Assembly: GCA_030762175.1 (NCBI GenBank)
Contig: CM060843.1
Span: forward strand, 23,922,001-23,986,000
Direction of reading: 5' to 3'
Origin: Metallyticus violacea
Lineage: Eukaryota > Arthropoda > Insecta > Mantodea > Metallyticidae
DNA: 64,000 bases
Shown: one piece after another, positions 39,600 to 51,975 of the stretch
Numbering within the stretch: position 1 is the first letter of the stretch
Layout: each line of letters opens with the position of its first letter
Translations under genes and position numbers: made by a program
Notes under the pieces: model-generated
Database searches by the model: none
What the model saw: the letters and a program-made list of their open reading frames with translations, nothing else
What the model was told of the DNA's origin: nothing

Positions 39600-40830
39600 A
39601 ATTTAATGTAATTTCACTCCCAGCTCTTCCCAGACCAATAAAATTTTTCATAATCATACAGCTATTTCTTTATCTTATAATCATTTCTAAATTACAAGTC
39701 TTTCAACTGATCATTTCCATTATATTTTTACCGTCCATAAAAACTTCCCTAATTTGGGTATCTGCTCCACGATCTTCAAAAATTTCTCAATACAATTGCA
39801 CCATTTCTTACTAATTAACATTTCCCTTTAACCATTTGTGGCTTTACATTGGAAGATAATATGAATTTCATCATCGTTCTTCCCACAGATGAGGCACATT
39901 CCTGGAATAACATCTCCCATAATTTCCCTTAATTTCCAAACACCTAATCGGAACCATGCTATCTCTTCTCTTTCATTTTTCTTGCAAATTAAAATTTATT
40001 TATGCTTTTCTGGGTTAGCTTTTAATGCCTTATAATATGCTAGTGAGCTATTCTCCCTAATCTGGGCAAATAAAATTTGTATATTCATATCTTCCGTTCT
40101 TGATCTCACTTCGCTCCAGCAACCTCATCTAAAATATCCAATTTTTACCCAAAAATCTCATAACACATTTCTAAATTACTGTTCTCTAATTTTGTCCAAC
40201 TATGCATTAATCATTGTGTCCAAAAATTTTCCTTGATATTTCAGGCATATTTTCACAATGGAAGTATCCATAGCTCTTGGATCCTAAATAAATATTTCAA
40301 GATTTTCTTCATCAATAACCCTCTGATGCTTAGCTTTCCTAACTCTATCAATGCTCCTGCGTTTGCAATATTATTGGGAACTCCCAAAATAAATTAACGG
40401 AAAGTTCTTAGTATTAAATCCATATTACACCATCCCTCCTCTATACCTCAAATTTCCCCTCCATAAATCCATCATGATTCAACCAATACAGAATAAAGCC
40501 TTTCAAACCACTTGATATTCATTACTGGCATCCTATATCCTTTTTTCCCCCCTTATCGCTGTCATGGCCAATTTACCATTCGTCACAGAAATTCTTTTCT
40601 GTTTTACTCAACCCCCATTACTACTCAACTTTATGCCCAGATATGAGAATTCACTAACCACCTGAATAGCTTTATCTGCCAGGAAGCCTTTTCTCATTCT
40701 TGCGCAGTTTATTTCCCTTTTTAAAAACCACGATGTTAGTTATATTCTGACTCACTTTCAATTCCTACTCATCACAATACCTGAATAAAGCTATTAGTGT
40801 TTTAAGCAATAAAATGTTAACTGTGGAATC
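39600..40830 (-). mobile_element. LINE type B, 3' half, copy 3
   Basis: Minus strand from 40800: NITNIVVFKKGNKLRKNEKR, FSYLGIKLSSNG, then GALIELGKLSIRGLLMKKIL, KYLFRIQEL, EEIAWFRLGVWKLREIMGDV and MCLICGKNDDEIHIIFQCKA, a full CxxC-H-C knuckle. The last reads KKWCNCIEKFLKIVEQIPKL. Same family as 26870-27660 and 34200-35490, and the best preserved at the knuckle. Broken by stops. Confidence 0.8.
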
Positions 40831-41013
40831 AAAAAAGAAAGAAAAACACCTTTTTTTTCGCAGTTGTGATTTTAATTAATAAGTACAGCACTTTAAAGTA
40901 TGAAACCACTTTTAAAAGAGCTCATATATTCGCTGATGTGATGTCAATCACTGCGAAAGTGTAAACAGCTGTGTGTACATCTAATTTGTACGTAACCACA
41001 ATATGAGAATAAA

Positions 41014-41560
41014 TACGAAGTGCGTTCAAGTCCTAAGGCCTCCGATTTTTTTTATCTCATACTATTTGCACCAAAAAATTGGAACTTCTATCTCTTCTCA
41101 GCCTAATCTCCCTCCAGCCTACATATTTTTCACGTGTGGCCGTTGCAGACGCTTCTTTGGGACTCTGTTTTGACCACTGGAATATCGCAGTTGTAATAGC
41201 GGCCGTATTAGAAAATGTGCAACTATGGAGAGTGTCTTTCAAGGATAGAAAAAGCCAAAAATCGCTAGGAGCAGGTGAGCAGGGAGCATGACAAACCACT
41301 TAGAAGTAGTTTTCACGAAGAAACTCCTGCGTCATGGTCGCCCGATGGACCTTAGTGAAAGAACACACATGTTGTTCAGCCTTTTCCGGCCTTTTTCTCG
41401 CAGTGTTGGAAAGAGCTTCTTCAGAACATCTTAATAGGATGCATGTGTCACTGTAGTGCCTTTTGGAACGCAATGAGTAAGGATTGCACCATCGCTGTAC
41501 ACCATGTAAAAATATGGCAACCATTTGTATCAGCATTGGTGCTAACCCGAAATTTCTTTG
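41014..41560 (-). mobile_element. Mariner 3' fragment
   Basis: The 3' end is at 41014 (TA, then CGAAGTGCGTTCAAG). Reading the minus strand upstream, 41299-41057 contains HAPCSPAPSDFWLF, the third catalytic block with its Asp, and TATREKYVGWRE. 41536-41300 contains KVHRATMTQEFLRENYF in a displaced frame. No left partner repeat was found. Confidence 0.7.
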
Positions 41561-41569
41561 GTGGCGGCG

Positions 41570-42200
41570 AGTTTGTGTGTTTCCATTGGGCTAACTAGCG
41601 CTTCGTTTTGCAATTGAAAAACGGCATCTATGTCTCATCCGTTGTCAAAATTGATGAAAAGAATGCAGTCATGCTATCATCACGTGTCAACGTCATCTCC
41701 CCTAACGGGGACGCGACTTCGGTTGTTGCTCTTCAGATGCTCCAGGTGCGGGCTCTGCAGACCCTGAGTACCCGGGTACTTCTGACGTTACTAGAAGCAA
41801 TCGGGCCGGACTTATTGGAGTCCCTCCAGTTGGGGAGTTGTCCAGATGGGTTGGACTCGACGTGGTAGTGGTCCCGTAACTCACGGGTAAAGTGCCTATG
41901 ACGTGTACCTTAGGGGCAGGAGGTTTCCTGAATCGCAGCTTGTCGTGGGGAGGGTGGTGGCTACCTTAATGCTGGGGTGACTCACCTCTTAAACTGAGTA
42001 GGTCTATGCTAGACGTGATCTATCCACCAGTGAGAATCTGGTAGCTAAGTTCGCTTAGCGCGCTTGGGCGACGAGATCGTCTACGGCCGAAAGACGGGTC
42101 GGTTTAGACTCTAGGTACCGTCCTAAATGTAATTCAGTACTTGTACGATTTCTTTTGAGTATGACAACAATAAATCCTTGAGCAGTGTTTTACGTCCTTG
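41570..42200. other. GC-rich unassigned block
   Basis: Clearly more GC-rich than its surroundings, with open frames on both strands (41608-41868 plus, 41884-41702 minus) and many short inverted words. It ends near ACAACAATAAATCCTTGAGC. Possibly the 3' end of an unfamiliar retroelement in plus orientation; I cannot name it. Confidence 0.4.
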
Positions 42201-42534
42201 CTCCTACTTAAGTCCCACTTCCTAAACGTGCATACAGTCTTACCTTATAGTATAATGATGGAAATGTCCTCCTCCCTCGGCTAAACAAACATTGCATCTG
42301 AAGCACATATTCTGATTGACAAGATTAAGTTCGGTCACCGTAAATTTTCGAATTTTATTTTTAGTTAACTTTCCGTTACTTATTCACGTAGTTTGCTCAC
42401 TTTATTAATATAGTAATATGCTGGACACGTTCTACAGGTATCTACCCTATGGTAGTACGAAATGCGCAAACTGGTTTTTAAATAATGGATAAACGCACAC
42501 ACATGCACTAGCTGGACATGATAAATAGCTTCTT

Positions 42535-42600
42535 AATTTTGTGTCTAACCGGGAATCGAACCCAGTACGCTATGCGCACTATACATTGTCAGTCTCGAAT
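42535..42600 (-). mobile_element. tRNA-like box B remnant
   Basis: The minus strand reads TGGGTTCGATTCCCGGTTAG, a canonical box B/T-arm, with a poor upstream head. Probably a SINE fragment. Confidence 0.5.
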
Positions 42601-42963
42601 TTAATTGCAAACATGTTCTGAAACCCCAATTTGTTCAAGAGTAATTTTTGGACAACATCTAAGATTTGCATCGATTTCATTTAGTTTTAACAGTGTTAAA
42701 AACGAAAGTTTTCTCTTGTTTATTTTGTTTTGCACTGAATTAGTATATTAAAATTTGTTCACAATATCGTGAATTGCAAGGAGGCAATTGATCAGAAAAT
42801 TTTGGAAACATTTCACACGCACATGACCATCTGATACGTACAAAGGGTGCCAAAAAATGTACCTATACACACTTCATGCAAAGAAAAAAACTGTGTTAAC
42901 ATAACAAAACTGAATTCACACAAACAGAAATTGATGAGTACTAATCGTCTTAGGCTCTAACAG

Positions 42964-43320
42964 TTACATGTGCAAAAGTCTTGAGATGAAAACTTTCAAC
43001 TTTGCTGTTTTAATAATACGACGTACGCTGGTACAGCTAATCCCAGTCTCACGTGCACATTGCTTTGTAGATTTCTGCAGCGAGTACTCAAAACGCTCCA
43101 AAACCATAGCCGAGGACACGGGGCTTGTTGCTGTGCGAGGTCTCCCAGATCTCCCCTTGCGAACATCGCACACGGTACCATGAGTCTCAAATTTATCTCG
43201 CGTTGACGGTTCTGTTCTGTGCACACGTCTCCATTGCCTTTGAACTTCAACAACATTTTCGGTTTTCCAATACCACTTCAAATATGCTTTCCGCTGTTCA
43301 AACGACAGTTTTGAATCCAT
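42964..43320 (-). pseudogene. Family D transposase, N-terminal part only
   Basis: 118 codons from MDSKLSFEQRKAYLKWYW. Two helix-turn-helix regions flank GRSGRPRTATSPVS, followed by KQCARETGISCTSVRRIIK and a stop soon after KVFISRLLHM. This is the DNA-binding half of the transposase; all catalytic residues are deleted. A product, if made, could bind the ends without cutting, but nothing shows that it is expressed. Confidence 0.85.
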
Positions 43321-43377
43321 TTTGTTGTAACAGCGCTAGCATAACGTAATGTGAGTCAAGTATGTTTACAGAACCTC

Positions 43378-43487
43378 ATACGATAATCTTGGCTTCATTT
43401 GTTCATTGTTGATTTACGATAATCTTGGCTTCATTTGTTCATTGTTAATTTACGATAATCTTGGCTTCATTTGTTCAATGTAGATTT
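43378..43487 (+). repeat. 36-bp tandem repeat, 3 units, inside family D copy A
   Basis: Three successive units beginning CGATAATCTTGGCTTCATTT with only 1-3 differences. The 47458-48653 copy has two units at the equivalent place (about 48430-48500). Confidence 0.9.
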
Positions 43488-43629
43488 AACTGTCACGTAG
43501 CAACGCTGTCATAATGTATGTGAGTCACATCTGTTTACAGAACGTCATACTACACATTACTGTTGTTTTCGGTTCAGATATCTGCTGTGAAGGTGTGTAT
43601 ACATTTTTTGGCAACCTCGGTTTTTAAAA

Positions 43630-44750
43630 TAATCTTTACACAAGAAAATGCATTGCTCCAGAGCCAGCTGCCTAAACTTTTCTCGAATGTATACTGTCGT
43701 GAGATAAACTCTCGTAAAGCGACATACAGAAAAATAACAAGCAGGAGAAATGAAGTGCACGTAGGACGCCGGCTGCGATAGACAGATAAAATAGGTGATC
43801 AAGCAGTTTGTAAGTAGAGAGAGTGCTTAGTGAGGTGTTTTTTCATAGACCAGGTATCTAACGAAAATAGAGTTGTATGCCGATGTCGTGCTATCACGAT
43901 ATCAAGCAAGAGGCTTAATACTAATCAAATGATAATTGTACAGTTTCTTAACTACCTCAAGTTGGCTTATATACCAGTTTTCGAGAAAATTGGGGTCGTT
44001 GCGGTTGTTCGCTTATGAAGGAATTAACTTTGCGTGACGTTCAGTGAGAACATATCCAGAATCCCACCTTTCTGAATCGGTTGTTTAAGCAGTTTAAGTT
44101 ACCATGCGCAGAAACTGGGTTTTTGATGCTTCCACTAATATGGACGGTTGAATAGTCTTTCATGAAGATAAACCGCTGGCTTTAGTAAAACTTTAGAACA
44201 TTAGTAGCGGTTCGGTTCACGTACAAATGATTGTACTTTTTAGCTACACTGCATCTACTAAGGGTTAAGTATCGGGATATGAATCACAAATAGTTATCTA
44301 CTGTGAATGCAATGCTGTCCTTTGTTATTAAATGATGCAGTCACTCTCAGATTTCCTCATCCATGCTCGGATAGTGGTCAGGCTATGTGGTTTATCTTTC
44401 TTGTAAACTGCTGTTGATCAGCTCAAGTATTCAGTTGGGCATAACTTGGAAAACTTAAAGCATGTTATTCGCTCGGAAATTTAATACAAATGTGGAGGAT
44501 TTATTCTTGCCGATATATAGCATGCTATTATAGCAGTAATTCATCAAAATATTTTTGGACTTTACACCACTATCTATCGTCGTTTTTCCTCGCTACGTGG
44601 TGCTTGTACCAACCACTTTAGAAAATTGGCCACACTCATTACAAAGGGAGCGCTTTTCTTTTACGATATTGTTATTAACTTAACAGTGATAAAATACTTC
44701 ATTTTAAAAGTTAAAATAAAAAGGACTTAGATTCTATTTTGAAATATTAT
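43630..44750. other. Unassigned stretch
   Basis: No recognised gene or element. Confidence 0.4.
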
Positions 44751-44759
44751 ACAGCAAAG

Positions 44760-46700
44760 AAATGGCGTGCTGTATTTAAACGTAGTTTTTCCATTTTTTT
44801 GATCGTGTAGGTTCAGTACGTTTACTAACCCCAAGGAAAACATCGCAGAAATCCACAATACTGTATTAAATGTACGAGAAGTGAAGGCACGCGAGCTTGC
44901 TGATGTTACAATGAACTCAATAGATTATGTTTGGAGCATCATGCACCAACATTTGCATAAGAGAAAACTTTCAGCGCGATGGGTGCCCCATTTGTTAATA
45001 GTCGACCAGAAACGCACTCGAATAAACTTTACTCAGGAGTGCATAAACTTAAAAGCAAGTTAACCAATTTCTCATGGGATAACATCATAGCTGAGGAAAC
45101 ATGGATTCAGCATTACATACTATAAATAAATCAGCATTCTAAACAACGAGTGCAAGAGGATGAAAGTGTTCCGAAGAAATTCAAATGCGTTCCGAAGAAA
45201 TTCAAATATGTTCCGAAGAAATTCAAGTGTGTTCCATCAGCGGGAGAGGTAATGTCCACTGTTTTCCAGAATTTTCAGGGTGTTGTGTTCAAAGACAATT
45301 ATAAAAAGAGAAAATCATCAATGGAAAGTGTTATACAGCATTGCTGAAACAGTTAAATTGTGCTATTTAGGCAAAACATTTGCATTTGTCAAGATACATA
45401 TGAGCACATTTTTTCAATCGCAACCGCAAGTTGCTTGAATTGTCTTTCAAATTCCTGTCATCATATTTGGCTCTCAATGTCTTATGCTGCTTTTCAAATC
45501 TGCGGAAATTACTTTCTAGACAAATATTTGCCTCAAATTCAGAGTGCATTTCCCAAAAAGAAACTTGTTTTGCAGAGCTAGCAAATTTATATTTTACTGA
45601 AGATATAAAAAGTCGAATATAATTAATTGCTCTCAAAGTGTACTGAATGTTAGAATCATCAACTGCAAGAGGCAAGAGCATCATGATGGGGCGGTTATTT
45701 ATTTGCCTTTTTTTTAATTGTCTAATGGGAATACTGAAAGCCCTAAATCAAATACTCATGAAAATGGATTTCAGACACGATCATTCCAAAACATACCTAG
45801 AGACATTAAGGTCGTAGGCGAATTATCACACGAGGCAGTTTGTCTAAATGCTTAGCAAGGTTCCAGACTTACAAATTTCATAAATTTCTGCAATACCACA
45901 AAATTCCTGTGCTTCAAGGGGTGGCTGCACCACAAAGTACAGCAACGAAGATATCAGTGCATTATCTATCGATGGCGTCATGTTATGACGACTCTGGGCT
46001 GTTGTCCGCCACTTAGAAATGATGCGATGAGCTTCCAGTTTGACTTGGTGTTGGTAACCCTGCTGTAAATAATTATTTTGGGAAGAATAATACCTCTCGT
46101 ACGTACGATTTTTCAAGAGGATCTTAAAATAAATGCTTTGTCCTTTGGTCATGGCGTGTTGCTCATCCCAAGACTTTCGAAGCACTCGAAGTACAAGAGG
46201 AGAGTTGGAGAATTTAATTGTGGCATGATGCATAATGAATTACACATGAAAAAAAAAACTTTACATTAGATGGATGCCATGCCTGCTCACTTCGGACCAA
46301 AGGCGAAGTCGCGAATTCAGCCGACTGTTTTGAGATGTTTAAGAAGAATCCAGCCTGCATTTTAGGGCATTTTTTGACTAGGGGCGATTACTATACACCA
46401 GAAGTAAGTAAAAAAGCAGTCAGTGGACCGCACGAGGCAAACCGGTTCCGAAAAAAGCAAAATGCGTTCAATCCAGTGGAAAAGTTTCAGATTTTTGGGA
46501 CCCAAAAGGAATTTGTGCCTTCTGCTAACTGGTGCACTTTCACTTGTCTTTCAGACAAAGCAATAACATGGACTTTACTGGTGTTTTCCAGCCTTGCAGA
46601 TGATTTTGGAGCTCCAGGAATTGGTGCGTTTTTGACGCTTGTTCTGCCACGCTTGAACTCATTGTTACTCTAAGTCGACCGTTTTCTTAGGAATGGTATG
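44760..46700. mobile_element. Rearranged, decayed mariner
   Basis: Plus strand 44820-45060: NIAEIHNTVLNVREVKAREL then LHKRKLSARWVPHLL (DNA-binding region). 45150-45345: a triplicated VPKKFKC-type stretch then SAGEVMSTVFQ. 46335-46510 plus: FKKNPACILGHF, DYYTPEVSKKAVSGPHEANR (middle region again). 46700-46510 minus: GRTSVKNAPIPGAPKSSARL and VIALSDRQVKVHQLA (linker region, opposite strand). So pieces of at least one related mariner sit in both orientations. 45350-46330 shows nothing recognised. Confidence 0.65.
45168..45236 (+). repeat. 21-bp tandem triplication in a mariner remnant
   Basis: Three near-identical in-frame copies of GTTCCGAAGAAATTCAAATG plus one base, coding a repeated VPKKFKC/Y motif. 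Confidence 0.9.
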
Positions 46701-46709
46701 CAGTACCTC

Positions 46710-47450
46710 GTGCACGAAAAGTTTGACTTGGAGTCCTTTATTGTGGTAAAGAGCAACCTGCTCAGTAAGTGATAACATCCCAGTAGTCTATTCATTCTAG
46801 ATCTACATTAATGTAAGAGGTCCTTGCCTTTTAGGTATTCTATGGACTTGTCTATTGTCTTAATAGTGTAATGGTATTACTTGAAGTGAAATGGCTAGTT
46901 AATTTTGTCCAGGGATTTTTAGCAAACAATGCAGTTTTTAATGTACCGCACCTTATTTACAAGCAGCGAGTACTCTGGTCATAAAAATTCTTCACATTTA
47001 CCGGCATGTCTTAGTGCTCGTAATGTGCCCTTAAGTGGAATGGCAATAGTAAATTGCGTTGGCAAGATCTTTCTTCACGTCTTTACATACGTTTTATTAA
47101 GATGCATTCGACACACGTGTGAAATGTGCTGGAATACCATCGGGTCGTATCCACATATGAAGTGGCACTTCTTTTAGCACTTCTACCATTCCTAGTATCA
47201 CGAAAAGAATGAACTAAAATAAGGCATGCATTGTTTTCTCAAATTCTGTAACGTAAATAGGTTACCAGTAATAGGCCGTCTTGAACTATTTGTTTTAATG
47301 TACTTAAACAGATCTGTACTTTGACGGAGTGTTTTATATTAGTCCGCCTTTTTGATACTCCAAATGCATTTTTGCTCTCTTGCTACCAGCTGCTTGTAGA
47401 TACGATCTTCCTTCTTTTAATAAATTTTAATGATAGATAATTAAAAGTTA
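46710..47450. other. Unassigned stretch
   Basis: No recognised gene or element. Confidence 0.4.
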
Positions 47451-47570
47451 GAATATATACAGTGTGCCAAAATGTATACACACTTTAAGCAACGAAAAAA
47501 CCGAGTTAACATAATAAAACTAAATTCACACAAACAGAAAATGAAGAGCACTAATCATCTTAGACTTTTA

Positions 47571-48043
47571 CAGTTACAACAGTCGCTCAAAATCCCCACC
47601 ATTGGTGTCGATACACTTCTGAGTACGTTGAACTACTGGTTGAGCAACGTTTGCGAAAGTGTCCTCAACGATTGCACCACAGGTCGTTTCAATTTCTTCC
47701 CGAAGTGCTGCCAATGTAGCTGGTTTTCTACAATATGCAGCATCCTTAAGAGTTCCCCATAGGTAGAAGTCCAATGGAGTTAGATCCGGAAAACGCGGTG
47801 GAAACTCAATGGACCTCTTCGTCTTCTCCAGTGCCTTGGGAGATTGTCATCAAGGTATGCACGTACATCTCGATGGTAATGAGGTGGTGCACCATCCTGT
47901 TGGAAGTAAAATTCCACATTTCCATAGTGTATGAATGGCGGATAAGACGGAATTGTTACTCGCATTTCTGTTGGCATTTCTGGCATTTGTTGGCATTTCT
48001 GTTCTGTACACACGTCTCCATTGCCTTTGAACTTCAACAACAT
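47571..48043 (-). pseudogene. Family D transposase, middle deleted
   Basis: Reads MLLKFKGNGDVCTEQ (shifted N-terminal stretch), then jumps to NVEFYFQQDGAPPHYHRDVR with the second catalytic Asp and AYLDDNLPRHW. A one-base loss follows, then PLDFYLWGTLKDAAYCRK with the third Asp, and KCIDTNGGDFERLL at the C-terminus. Correcting for the lost base, the two Asp are 41 residues apart, which fits the DD41D group of Tc1/mariner elements (rosa-like, from memory). The first catalytic Asp region and most of the DNA-binding half are deleted. Confidence 0.85.
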
Positions 48044-48166
48044 TCTCGGTTTTCTAATACAACTTCAAAAATTGTTTTCCGCTGTTTAAACGATAATCCT
48101 TTGTTAATCTGGCTCCATTTTGTTGTAGCGACGCTAGCATAACGTAGCGTGACTCACGTCTGTTTA

Positions 48167-48406
48167 TCACCGCAACGGGTGGCCGAGGTCGTTAAGGCAC
48201 GGACTCGTAAGCAGAAGATCTGGGTTCGAATACCGCCAGAACCGCCCTCCCTGACTGATGTTTTTTCCGGATTTTCCTCAGTCCTCATAAATGGCCAATA
48301 CCGGGGAGGTACCCTAAACTTAGGCCTGGAGCGATTCCTTCCTTAAAAATAAATCCTTTACCAATATATCATTTCATCTCGTGTATCATCAGTGTCAGAT
48401 ATATAT
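48167..48406 (+). mobile_element. tRNA-SINE family B, nested insertion
   Basis: 240-bp insert flanked by near-identical 11-bp duplications ACGTCTGTTTA (48156-48166) and ACATCTGTTTA (48407-48417). The head carries box A in TGGCCGAGGTCGTTAAGG (48180-48197) and box B GGGTTCGAATACC (48222-48234), close to tRNA-Leu/Ser. Unrelated to the family A SINE body. Confidence 0.9.
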
Positions 48407-48659
48407 ACATCTGTTTACAGAACATCATGCGATAATCTTGACTTCATTTGTTCATTGTTGATTTACGATAATCTTGGCTTCATTTGTTCAATGTTGATTT
48501 ACCTGTCACCTAGCAACGCTATCATAATGTATGTGAGCTGCATCTGTCTACAGAACATCATACTACACATTACTGTCGTTTTTCGGTCCAACTTTGAAAT
48601 ATATTAAATAGATATCTTGTGAAAGTGTTTATACATTTTTGACACCCTTGGTATGTATA

Positions 48660-50260
48660 TAACTTTCATTGGTTGCGAAAATATTGATTTTAATGTGTGC
48701 ACAGTACCGAGAAAGTTGAGGTGGCATTTTTGATGAGAGAAAATGATTAAATAAGCTCTCAGGCGTTTCTGTTGCTTCGAAACTGCAGATTATTATCAAC
48801 AGCAGTGTCATAGGTAAGAGATAACAACGACAATGTTTGCATATTCTGTAGAATAGAGCACATGTATGAGGACTTACTCCAGGCTAGATTTCCATGTATG
48901 ATATGAAAACTGCTTCACTGAGCACATGACCCTCCAAACTAATGAAGCCTCGGCTCTGCCTGCTACTGGGTTGATAAGAGTGCATGTTTAAAATTCGGTC
49001 AACAAGACAGCTGTTGGGAACTTGCATTCTGGCTTGATAGCATGAATTACAAAGTAAAAGGTGTGTCCATAGCTGCGAGAGACGCCAAGGGCGTGTTTAC
49101 TAAATAACTTGCTATTTCTTAGCATTTAACGCAAATTATATTTCCACTCAAAAGCGGTGGCTTAACTACATGCGCGCTTTATCATATGTTAGATATGGCG
49201 GATGTGGTATTTACTGTAAATGGGATTTTACATCACTTTACGTCCTCATAGTTATATTTGGTAGCTTAACCGAAGACAGTAATTGAACTATTTCTTTCTG
49301 CTTGTGTTTTCTTTGCTTTCAAAGAATTAAGGAATATTTTTGTGATTTTATTACTAACACGACATGCTGAAAGTGCCGAATTTAAATAATATAATTCGTT
49401 TTAGAAAAAATAATCATTTCGTTGTTTTTATCTGAAATAAACATATCTGATAATACCTTTGTAAGAGTCTCAGAAACTTTAAAGGCAAGAAATGATTCCA
49501 TCTTGGTCCCTTGAAGGTTATATAAAGTCTTGAAAACCAGAAATATGACGCTGATCTAATAAATAGTTTTAATTACCACATTCTTTTGGTGCCAAGGAAT
49601 CTTAAGTATTATCTGTTTTTAGTTTTATGCACCTAGTCGATCGACATCAAAATACAAAGTTAACAGAGTACATTAAGCACAATTAAGTTATTACCTAAAT
49701 GATGCGAGTTGAAGTTAAATTCACTTAATTTGAAATTGATTTAAGTTATATTTCGCTATAATTATTACTTTAATTCAGTCTGATTCAATCTCTTCATAAT
49801 ATGATTGTAGACAGCTCCCAGTATTAATTTGTCACTTGAACAACAAAATGCTTAATTTACCTGTTTAATGAGGTCAATTTGGGAAAAGTGTAGTCAATTG
49901 TCCAGAAATCCATTCACACATACAATAGAATGTTCGTAATGTCCTCCTCAACAAAAATTACTGTTCGGAAGTAACTTTCAAGAATAAGTCTATAATGTTC
50001 TTTGTAACATTCATGAAGCCCTTAAGAAAATGTTTAGTTGCAATAAAGCATAGTTAACATTTATTCCTAGTTAAGATAATAATAACAAAACAAAAAGCAG
50101 TATGTCGTTTATCTGTGTCTCCAAGGTTAAAGTTGCTACGTAAATAAAAAAAAAAAAAAAAAAAGAAAAGAAGTTCCATTCAAAATTGAACGCATGGTAT
50201 GCTATAAAAATAAATATAATTTAATATAAATATAAAAAGTTAAACTTTTTTCTTCTATAT
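48660..50260. other. Unassigned AT-rich stretch
   Basis: No gene or element recognised. A poly-A run near 50143-50164 has no visible element attached. Confidence 0.45.
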
Positions 50261-50265
50261 TATCG

Positions 50266-50510
50266 TTCCCGGTCGTCTAGTGGCAACCATACTTATCTCG
50301 TAGACCCAAATCGCGGGTTCAATTCAGGCCACAGCCGATGGGAGAGGATGTAAAAACATTAAGTATGGCTTTCTTTGGAAGGAAAGTAAAGCCGTGGGTC
50401 CCATTTGTAGATTTACGGCACTTAAAAAAGAAATCCAAGCCTGAAAGAAGAGACCTCTGAGCAAAATTTATCGACCGTTTCATATCCTGTATTGAAGGGG
50501 TGCTGATGAT
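50266..50510 (+). mobile_element. tRNA-SINE family A, copy 9
   Basis: Diverged plus-oriented copy. The head is recognisable, with box B GGTTCAATTC; the body is complete to GCTGATGATCT. The tail and flanking duplication are unclear. Confidence 0.85.
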
Positions 50511-50519
50511 CTAATGATA

Positions 50520-51970
50520 ATTCTTTCATATTAATAAATCAGATGATTAATTTTACATAATTTATTGCAAACAAAGTCGCGCCTGCTGAAGAAATTAAAT
50601 CTTGAGAAACTTAATAATTCAGAAATTAATTATGTATACTTTTCTCAGATGTAAACGTAAAAGAGTTAAATCAGGGAATCGAGGAGACCGTCCAATCTTA
50701 TATATTTGTTCTCGAGCACGTTAGAAAGTTTGTTCATACAGCCAAATAAGTTCCTGTGAGTAAATGCTCTCATAAAGTTATGTCCGTATATCTTTGGGCA
50801 CTAACAATTTGTTCAAAAAAATATTAACACCTCATACAATGTTTAACACAATTTTCTAGAACCATTTTCTAAGTTATTACAAAAATACGCTAATATCACA
50901 AAAGCAATTATATTGGTGAGACTGAAAATGTACATTAGAACCCCGAGCGGGTGAATGACAGGTGACAGTGCTTCGTTAGTGGAGAAAAGAGTCTGTGATT
51001 TACTGCGGAATAAAACCTGATTTCTTTTTATAATGTATAGAGCTATTGATTCTGGTTTGATATTTTCTTTGCTGCTCAAATATAGTTCATTTATCGTCTG
51101 ATTTTAAAATATATATAGCAATAAATTAAAAAATACAATATAATATCTCAAGTATTACAACAATAATTGCAGTTCTTCTAGCACCAGCATTTTTGACCCG
51201 ATTGTCAAATCCGTAAAACAAAATTTCCAGTCTCTCTGATACAAAATATGTAACATTTGTTCACTTGCATTTTTTAAATTTTGACATATATTTAATTTTT
51301 GCCTAAACTTTAATCTAAAATTTATTTAATTTATCAACTTTTAACTTATATTTAGTATTAACTTTTTATAAAATAATTCTCTGAATGGTGAACTTAATAT
51401 TTAAAACCTTGTATTTTATTTCAAAATCGTTTTTTTAAAATTTGATACTCCCCAAAGAATTTGTGTTCTATGTTTGTAATTTTTAGATTTTTATATTATT
51501 TTTTTCTATCAAATGTGATTTTAAGTTTATAAATAGCCTAATGCTAAGCACATCAGTAAAAAGCGGATATGTACTTCAAAACTCAGGAATATTTATTATG
51601 AAAAGTACATGTGTACTTTCTGCTGAAAATTTAATATTTAAGAGGTTCATTTCGACATTAAAATATCTATTAAAACAAAATCAGAAGACTTTTTAATTTT
51701 TTCCGGTGTTTCCTCATCCTGAAAAGAGGAATGCCAAATAGCTTTCGCCTGAGACTCCCTGGGCTCATTATCACCATAATTTATTAGTTGTATTCAACAT
51801 CTCGAAGCAGCATTTCCAATCAATAACATATCTAAATCTTGTCCTAAAGTTTAGGGAAATAGACCTGACAACAATTTTGACATTTACTTGGTTGACTGAT
51901 CTTACAACGAGATACTGTTGGGTTGAGCATGAAAATCTATAAACCTCCTACTGTACTGGCAACGAGAGTG
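50520..51970. other. Unassigned AT-rich stretch
   Basis: Very AT-rich, no recognised feature. Confidence 0.45.
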
Positions 51971-51975
51971 AATTG

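Larger units (their letters stand above)
42839..43626 (-). mobile_element. Tc1/mariner family D copy A, internally deleted
   Basis: TA and terminal repeat at 42839 (CAAAGGGTGCCAAAAAATGT) pair with the inverted repeat ending about 43620-43626. The minus-strand gene keeps only the N-terminal part; sequence then jumps to the element's 3' end (the GTTAGAGCCTAAGACGATTA region). Carries three tandem 36-bp units upstream of the gene. Related copies: 38305-38689 and 47458-48653. Confidence 0.9.
47458..48653 (-). mobile_element. Tc1/mariner family D copy B with nested SINE
   Basis: TA and terminal repeat at 47458 (CAGTGTGCCAAAATGTATAC) pair with the inverted repeat ending in GACACCCTTGG-TA at 48653. 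The element has the 3' half of its gene at low coordinates and the 5' leader at high coordinates. The leader is interrupted by a SINE at 48167-48406. It keeps two 36-bp units. Confidence 0.92.

Noticed and set aside
43378..43487. Regularly repeated 36-bp units, considered as a CRISPR-like array
   Set aside because: Units are directly adjacent without spacers and lie inside a transposon leader in eukaryotic DNA.
45844..46233. 129-codon minus-strand frame
   Set aside because: No known motif, no splice context, and it lies between mariner pieces; likely chance or transposon-derived.
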